From Microbacteriaceae bacterium (GTDB lineage Bacteria; Actinomycetota; Actinomycetes; Actinomycetales; Microbacteriaceae): a stretch of 5,048 nucleotides of DNA. The notes beneath the pieces are model-generated. The model saw only the letters and a list, made by a program, of their open reading frames with translations. It ran no database searches and was not told where the DNA came from. The position numbers and the translations under genes are program-made. The stretch lies in the NCBI GenBank assembly GCA_024642605.1, contig JAHEAT010000045.1, positions 1 to 5,048 on the forward strand, read 5' to 3'. Each line of letters opens with the position of its first letter. Position 1 is the first letter of the stretch. Shown here piece by piece: positions 1 through 3,389 of this stretch.

Positions 1-183
1 CGACTTGTGGGCACACAGACCAGCCACGAACTTGCCGTTGAACTTGAACATCGCCGACTTCCAGGCGAACGATTGCTCGAGGCGGGGTTCGATTTCTAAA
101 ATGCTCGCGCGCATCGCCAGCAGAGTGCTGCGTTTTGGCTCATCCTGGGCTTCGATGTAGTCGGTGACTTCTTGTTCAGACAT
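1..183 (-). CDS. DUF1801 (YdhG-like) domain protein, N-terminal part, truncated by window edge
   Basis: Reading leftwards from an ATG at 183-181, the frame stays open for 61 codons to base 1, so the C-terminal part lies outside the window. The translation starts MSEQEVTDYIEAQDEPKRST and reaches GKFVAGLCAHKS at the edge. The pattern 'V-x-DYI-x(5)-P-x-R-x-x-L-x-x-(M/L)-R-x-x-I-L-x-x-x-P-x-x-E' followed by a W/Y-K-x-A-x-F-K-F-N-G-K-(F/Y)-V-A-G stretch is what I know from DUF1801/YdhG-type small soluble proteins, usually about 110-140 aa, sometimes annotated as iron-chaperone-like. Their biochemical role is not well established. The start is supported by a -10-like box ending exactly 6 nt before the ATG and by the lack of a Shine-Dalgarno, indicating a leaderless message. 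It is divergent from the membrane-protein gene at 239. Family assignment is fairly secure; function is unknown. Confidence 0.8.
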   Translation of the reverse strand, partial: MSEQEVTDYIEAQDEPKRSTLLAMRASILEIEPRLEQSFAWKSAMFKFNGKFVAGLCAHKS

Positions 184-189
184 GTTTTG

Positions 190-197
190 AGTCTAAA
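190..197 (-). promoter_or_regulatory. -10 element TTTAGACT of a leaderless promoter for the DUF1801 gene
   Basis: On the minus strand the bases from 197 down to 190 read TTTAGACT, containing a TANNNT hexamer at 195-190. Six bases (189-184) separate it from the ATG at 183, so transcription would start at or next to the A of the start codon. No convincing -35 is visible 16-18 bp upstream. The same octamer, with one transition, occurs upstream of the HAD gene and the helicase leader, which strengthens the call. Confidence 0.6.
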
Positions 198-203
198 CCT
201 GCG

Positions 204-232
204 TTGCCCCTTCTGGCCTTCGAGGGTAACCT
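204..232 (+). promoter_or_regulatory. Promoter (TTGCCC - 17 bp - TAACCT) for the first membrane-protein gene, leaderless
   Basis: TTGCCC at 204-209 resembles a -35 hexamer and is followed by a 17-bp spacer and TAACCT (TANNNT type) at 227-232. Six bases (GAGGGC, 233-238) then separate the -10 from the ATG at 239, predicting a leaderless transcript. The GAGGG at 233-237 looks like a Shine-Dalgarno but ends 1 nt before the ATG, too close to work as one for this start. This promoter lies next to the divergent minus-strand promoter in only 55 bp, so RNA polymerase binding at the two may interfere. Confidence 0.6.
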
Positions 233-238
233 GAGGGC

Positions 239-1264
239 ATGAACAAGCACATGCGCTTCACCGTTTTGCTTCCACTTATCGGTTTACAACTCGGCTGGAT
301 CATCTTTATGGTTGCCATGTGGTGGGGTTTAGGCGAAGAGCCAACCTATTACAACAGCGGTTACCCAACGCAAGTTGAGATCAAGGGTTCTACTTACCTC
401 TACTTGGTGGGCATCGCAGTGTTCAGCGGTTTTGCCAGTTGGGCTCACGCTCGGGCAGACCACCAGCGCCTAGCACTCGGAGAAGAGAATCGTGCAGCCC
501 ACGCAGCACTCAGATTTGCCACGCTTTCGGTAATCGTCGGCCTTGTTGCCGGCGCATTCTTTGCCATCAGCACCTTCCTTTCATCATTCCAAGGTGGTTT
601 CAACACCACCGTGGTTGGGAGAATCTTTGGTGTGTACGTGCCGATTCTGCTGGCAACCGCTCTGGTGGTTTTCGTGCTGCTTCGCGCAACCGTGTTTCGT
701 AAGTCTTCGGCCGTTGAATCGGTCGAAAAGGGCAAGCTCACCGAAGAGCAGAAGGCCTTGGTGCTCGCCTACTCGCTACCAGTGGTTGGCACCGCGCTGG
801 CAACCATTCTTGGAATCATCTTTTACGACGCTCAGGGCAAAAGCCTCGACACTTGGGCCTGGGTGGTTATTCAGGTGATCATCGCGCTGTCGATTGTGCT
901 TGGCACCCGGTTCGCGGTTCGGGCTCGAGCAGGCAAGCCAGCGCCTGTGCGCCCACGAACCTCGTTGGCTGGGGCAGCCGGTGCAGTGAGCCTCAACTTT
1001 GTGCTTTCTATCGTGTTTGGAGCGGTTGTCACTTTAATGTCGTTCGGTTTTGGTTCTGATGCCATCAGCCAGCTGCGTGATTACCGCGCCGAGCCGGTGC
1101 TCACCGATGGCTCTTCGCCTATAGTTTTGCCGGTGTCGGCCGAATGGTTCTTTAACCACATGCTGCCCGCCTACCTGCTTTTGGTGCTCGCAACTTTGGG
1201 TGTCTATGCAACCCTGCTTTCGCGTCATCGCACCCAGGATGCACCCGCCCAGCCAGCCGTATAA
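239..1264 (+). CDS. Polytopic membrane protein of unknown function, about 8 TM helices (paralogue of the 1407-2423 gene)
   Basis: A 341-residue protein made mostly of hydrophobic helices. By eye, membrane segments are at about residues 7-29, 50-68, 92-114, 128-150, 173-196, 206-226, 245-270 and 306-327. A charged linker (about 152-172, rich in Lys/Glu) separates helices 1-4 from 5-8. Helix 2 is followed by a W68-A-H-A-R-A motif and helix 6 by G222-T-R-F-A-V-R-A-R-A, suggesting the two halves are a duplicated 4-helix unit. The C-terminal tail (about 328-341) is short and hydrophilic. I see no ATP-binding, protease or transporter signature and do not recognise a named family. The ATG at 239 is chosen because of the promoter spacing (leaderless); ATG at 251 is a weaker alternative. 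It shares length, helix layout and motif positions with the downstream gene at 1407. Subcellular location (inner membrane) is confident; role is unknown. Confidence 0.85.
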   Translation: MNKHMRFTVLLPLIGLQLGWIIFMVAMWWGLGEEPTYYNSGYPTQVEIKGSTYLYLVGIAVFSGFASWAHARADHQRLALGEENRAAHAALRFATLSVIVGLVAGAFFAISTFLSSFQGGFNTTVVGRIFGVYVPILLATALVVFVLLRATVFRKSSAVESVEKGKLTEEQKALVLAYSLPVVGTALATILGIIFYDAQGKSLDTWAWVVIQVIIALSIVLGTRFAVRARAGKPAPVRPRTSLAGAAGAVSLNFVLSIVFGAVVTLMSFGFGSDAISQLRDYRAEPVLTDGSSPIVLPVSAEWFFNHMLPAYLLLVLATLGVYATLLSRHRTQDAPAQPAV

Positions 1265-1351
1265 CCTCGGGTTGTCCCCTAAAGAGCCCACCTTCGAAAA
1301 CCGTAACGGGGCATAAAACCACGCTTTCGAGTGGGAATATGGGATGGTTCG

Positions 1352-1378
1352 CCAATATTGGCGGTAGCGCCGTATTGG
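1352..1378 (+). repeat. Interrupted inverted repeat upstream of the second membrane-protein gene
   Basis: CCAATA (1352-1357) pairs with TATTGG (1373-1378), and GGCG (1360-1363) pairs with CGCC (1368-1371) around a GTAG loop, leaving TT opposite a single G as an internal loop. The left arm itself contains the perfect 10-bp palindrome CCAATATTGG (1352-1361). It sits 28 nt before the GTG at 1407 and 15 nt before its Shine-Dalgarno. No T-run follows, so it is not a typical intrinsic terminator for the upstream gene. It may be a repressor or activator operator, or a 5' leader hairpin; the sequence does not decide between these. Confidence 0.5.
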
Positions 1379-1393
1379 TGCGAAAAACGTAAC

Positions 1394-1400
1394 GAAGGGG
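1394..1400 (+). promoter_or_regulatory. Shine-Dalgarno for the second membrane-protein gene (GAAGGGG)
   Basis: GAAGGGG lies 6 nt before the GTG at 1407 and fixes that start. It is a real Shine-Dalgarno start, in contrast to the leaderless starts of the genes at 239 and 2450. That implies a 5' leader, so either a promoter somewhere in 1265-1390 that I cannot place confidently, or read-through from the upstream gene. Confidence 0.65.
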
Positions 1401-1406
1401 AACCCC

Positions 1407-2423
1407 GTGTCGACCAACACCGCCGTTCGCAAACTACAAAACGCATTGCTGCTGCCAACCATCGCCGTGGGCGTTTCGGTTGGCTACACTCTCAGCATTC
1501 GCTACATCGCCTCGCTACTGGGCCTCGACAGTGGTCTTTCTGCCACCATCATGGGAACCATCATTCCCCTCGTTTGCACAACCGTGAGCATTTGGCTCAC
1601 CGCTCGCGCTCGCGACGTGGCCAGCGCACATTTGGCAGGCGCCGAAGCTGAGCAGAAAAACCTAGCTAAGAGCGCCAACATTTTTGCCAAGATCGTAAAC
1701 ATTTCAGCAATCGTGGTGGCCGGAATCATCGGCCTAATTTCGGGTATTGCTTCGGCAACTTCGGGCAGTCTCGGGCAATCCGCGCCCGGCGTGCAACTTG
1801 TTTTCACCATCAGCTTCGTGCTGAGCCTCGGAGTTTTGTACTTCGGTATTCGCAGCACTATTCAGAGAAAAAACCTCAACGTCAACGCCTCTGCAGCCGA
1901 AGTCACCGATGCCGCGCCAAGCCACGTCGACACCGGCGCGCCTGAGCAAGTTGCGTCGCCAGCATCAAAGGTTTCGAAAAGTTCGGCCATCAATGCGCTA
2001 ATGATTCCGGTGTTTGCCTTGATTGTGGTGCCAGTTATCTCGGCACAGATTCTTTCTGCAACCAGTGGCCAAGGTGCGCAGTGGGTGCTCGATGGCGCTC
2101 TAGTTGTGATTGGCGCATCGCTGTTCTTCGGGGCTCGACTTTTGGCCGCCGCAGGTCTGGTTCGCGACGAGGCAGGCAAACTGCTCGGTGGCGTTTCGAT
2201 AGCTCGCCAGTGGATTTTTGCTCTCAGCCTGGTTTACCTCTTCTTTGGTTACCAGTTCTTGGTTAGCAGCTCACTCATTGGTGACGTTGGGGCCTACTAC
2301 GGCAATGAGCTTTCGCCACTAATGCAGCTAGTCGGGGAGTTGGAGGCACTCGTGGTGTTGGCAGCAATGCTGGCAGCAAACCACCTCGTTCTCATTTACC
2401 GCGCCAAGACACCGCAAAAGTAG
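1407..2423 (+). CDS. Polytopic membrane protein of unknown function, about 8 TM helices (paralogue of the 239-1264 gene)
   Basis: A 338-residue protein from a GTG start to TAG. Hydrophobic segments are at about residues 12-38, 46-66, 94-117, 129-148, 194-216, 225-248, 268-288 and 304-331. A hydrophilic Ala/Ser/Pro-rich linker at about 152-193 divides it into two sets of four helices. Helix 2 ends in W63-L-T-A-R-A-R-D, matching the W-x-x-A-R-A motif of the upstream protein; helix 6 ends in F-G242-A-R, matching G222-T-R there. Residues after the helix-2 motif (A-x-L-A-G-A-E-A-E) also resemble the upstream L-A-L-G-E-E. Overall identity is low, so paralogy rests on length, helix order, linker position and these motifs. 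No known catalytic or transport motif is seen. The 142-bp spacer upstream holds an inverted repeat and the Shine-Dalgarno. The HAD gene follows after 26 nt. Confidence 0.85.
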   Translation: MSTNTAVRKLQNALLLPTIAVGVSVGYTLSIRYIASLLGLDSGLSATIMGTIIPLVCTTVSIWLTARARDVASAHLAGAEAEQKNLAKSANIFAKIVNISAIVVAGIIGLISGIASATSGSLGQSAPGVQLVFTISFVLSLGVLYFGIRSTIQRKNLNVNASAAEVTDAAPSHVDTGAPEQVASPASKVSKSSAINALMIPVFALIVVPVISAQILSATSGQGAQWVLDGALVVIGASLFFGARLLAAAGLVRDEAGKLLGGVSIARQWIFALSLVYLFFGYQFLVSSSLIGDVGAYYGNELSPLMQLVGELEALVVLAAMLAANHLVLIYRAKTPQK

Positions 2424-2435
2424 CGACCACGCGCA

Positions 2436-2443
2436 TTTAGGCT
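2436..2443 (+). promoter_or_regulatory. -10 element TTTAGGCT of a leaderless promoter for the HAD phosphatase gene
   Basis: TTTAGGCT lies inside the 26-nt gap between the membrane-protein stop (2421-2423) and the HAD start. The TAGGCT hexamer (2438-2443) is followed by exactly 6 nt (AAGAGC) and then the GTG at 2450, the geometry expected for a leaderless mRNA. No good -35 is visible at 16-18 bp upstream, where the bases still code for the end of the membrane protein. AAGAG also lies 1 nt before the GTG, too close for a normal Shine-Dalgarno. The HAD gene may therefore be transcribed independently as well as by read-through. Confidence 0.6.
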
Positions 2444-2449
2444 AAGAGC

Positions 2450-3097
2450 GTGAAGTTCTCTGCATCTGGCCTGCTATTCGACAACGATGGCGTACTCGTC
2501 GACTCGCACGCCGCAGCATCGGCAGCGTGGAAACTTTGGTGCAGCGAGTATGCCCCGCACATCGACTGGGATAAACCAGAAAACGCCGGCCAGCGCGCCG
2601 AAGATAAGGTTCGCGAATGGATTTCGAGCCCAGACGTCTTCGAAGAAGCCAACAACCGCATAAACCAACTAGAGCAAGACACGGCACACGAAACCCTCGC
2701 GCTCGCCGGAGCCCACGAATTGCTGCATTCGCTGCCAGCCGGCACCTGGACGATTTGCACTTCGGCAAACCCAAACCTTGGGCGAGCACGAATCGTTGCC
2801 GCGGGCTTGCCCGTGCCACCTCAGCTGGTAACCGCCGCCGACGTGGCGCGTGGCAAACCACACCCAGACCCATACCTTTTGGGCGCTGAACGGCTTGGCT
2901 TTGCGCCCGAAGATTGCGTAGTTTTTGAAGACGCCGCCGCCGGATGCATCGCTGCCGCAGAGGCCGGTGTTGGTTTGATCGTGGGGGTTTCGCATCACGC
3001 TCTCAACACCGACGCCGACATTGTGGTTCGCGACCTCACCGGCATCACCTTTGATGGCGAAACCCTGGTGATACCCGATGCCATTCGTCTTCGTTAG
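2450..3097 (+). CDS. HAD-superfamily hydrolase (subfamily IA phosphatase, sugar-phosphate/phosphoglycolate-phosphatase-like)
   Basis: A complete 215-aa cytoplasmic enzyme. Motif I is FDNDGVLVDS with D11 as the expected phospho-acceptor nucleophile and D13 as acid/base. A helical cap of the C1 type fits residues about 18-90. Motif II is the T104-S105 in TICTSAN, motif III is K136 in RGKPHPDPY, and motif IV is E160-D161 in VVFEDAAAG, which binds Mg2+. All catalytic residues are present, so the enzyme should be active. Established knowledge of the family: Mg2+-dependent removal of phosphate from small phosphorylated metabolites through an aspartyl-phosphate. The VFED-x-x-x-G and GKPHPDPY forms are typical of the sugar-phosphatase / beta-phosphoglucomutase-like group, but substrate cannot be read from sequence; a short-chain sugar or sugar-alcohol phosphate is the best guess. 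The GTG start is set by the -10 box 6 nt upstream and by motif I lying at the normal distance from the N-terminus. Confidence 0.9.
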   Translation: MKFSASGLLFDNDGVLVDSHAAASAAWKLWCSEYAPHIDWDKPENAGQRAEDKVREWISSPDVFEEANNRINQLEQDTAHETLALAGAHELLHSLPAGTWTICTSANPNLGRARIVAAGLPVPPQLVTAADVARGKPHPDPYLLGAERLGFAPEDCVVFEDAAAGCIAAAEAGVGLIVGVSHHALNTDADIVVRDLTGITFDGETLVIPDAIRLR

Positions 3098-3163
3098 AAC
3101 CATTTCCTTCACGTTTTTTCTATCGCGCGCAAAAGAAAGTCCTAGGTTTTTTTGGCGCTAGCG
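3098..3163. other. Spacer after the HAD gene: T-tracts and short palindromes, no clear terminator
   Basis: Two T-runs occur here, at 3114-3119 (6 T) and 3147-3153 (7 T), but neither follows a GC-rich stem of useful length, so I do not call an intrinsic terminator. Short perfect palindromes GCGCGC (3125-3130), CCTAGG (3141-3146) and CGCTAGCG (3156-3163) are present. The T-rich block directly precedes the helicase promoter -10 box and may act as a flexible upstream region. No gene is seen. Confidence 0.4.
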
Positions 3164-3171
3164 TTTAGGCT
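3164..3171 (+). promoter_or_regulatory. -10 element TTTAGGCT of the predicted helicase-leader promoter
   Basis: TTTAGGCT is identical to the octamer in front of the HAD gene. If the same 6-nt spacing from box to first transcribed base applies, transcription begins at about 3178, which is exactly the first base of a perfect inverted repeat and gives a 5' leader of about 212 nt. No good -35 hexamer is visible at the usual distance; a run of seven T lies about 18-24 bp upstream of the box's first T in TAGGCT. Confidence 0.55.
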
Positions 3172-3177
3172 TGAACA

Positions 3178-3389
3178 GTTACGATTTCGTAACAACAAGT
3201 CGTTTGCAGTGCATTATTAAAAATCGCCCCGCTACCTAGATGCGGGCCGGAATGCACCAGTCTTCCTTCGTTTGAGAATCCGCCGTATTGCGGATGCAGT
3301 TCTCGTGTGTGGGTTAGCGCAGTTCGACTTATAGAACGCGGCTCGGAGCTACTCCCTTCGACCCACACAACTAAACAAGGATAAAAACC
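3178..3389 (+). ncRNA. Structured 5' leader RNA (candidate cis-regulatory element) of the DEAD-box helicase
   Basis: Four non-overlapping helical domains fill the gene-free space. Domain 1: GTTACGA/TCGTAAC at 3178-3193, a near-continuous palindrome. Domain 2: GTGCATT (3209-3215) with AATGCAC (3251-3257), enclosing CCCGC (3228-3232) with GCGGG (3242-3246). Domain 3: GAGAA (3274-3278) with TTCTC (3300-3304), enclosing TCCGC (3279-3283) with GCGGA (3290-3294) and a 5-nt bulge TGCAG. Domain 4: nine pairs TGTGTGGGT (3306-3314) with ACCCACACA (3361-3369), enclosing two hairpins, AGCGC-A-GTTC/GAAC-GCG-G-CT at 3316-3343 and GGAG/CTCC at 3345-3355, so it looks like a three-way junction. The last helix ends 7 nt before the AAGGA Shine-Dalgarno. 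No protein-coding frame with a ribosome site is present. I do not recognise a known riboswitch or RNA family. Long structured leaders are known for some cold-shock helicase genes, so a temperature- or helicase-sensing leader is a plausible inference; a separate small RNA is the alternative. Confidence 0.55.
3377..3381 (+). promoter_or_regulatory. Shine-Dalgarno of the helicase gene (AAGGA)
   Basis: AAGGA is followed by an 8-nt A-rich spacer and ATG at 3390, a textbook ribosome-binding arrangement that decides the helicase start. It lies in an unpaired A-rich tail just after the terminal helix of the leader. UCCUU at 3264-3268, in the linker between leader domains 2 and 3, is a perfect 5-nt complement and could mask it in an alternative fold. 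Confidence 0.75.

Noticed and set aside
1265..1340. Possible terminator or promoter after the first membrane gene (CCAC/GTGG pair at 1319-1334; TAACCT at 1262-1267; TTGTCC at 1272-1277)
   Set aside because: The stem is only four pairs with no T-run, and the hexamers do not fall at workable spacing from each other, so nothing can be called with confidence.
3098..3160. Intrinsic terminator for the HAD gene at the T-runs 3114-3119 or 3147-3153
   Set aside because: No GC-rich hairpin directly precedes either T-run; CCTAGG alone is too short to form a stem-loop.
3240..3275. Tiny upstream frame of 11 codons (ATG at 3240 to TGA) and another of 7 codons starting at 3294 in the leader
   Set aside because: Neither has a Shine-Dalgarno or leaderless promoter, and both cross bases used in the leader helices.
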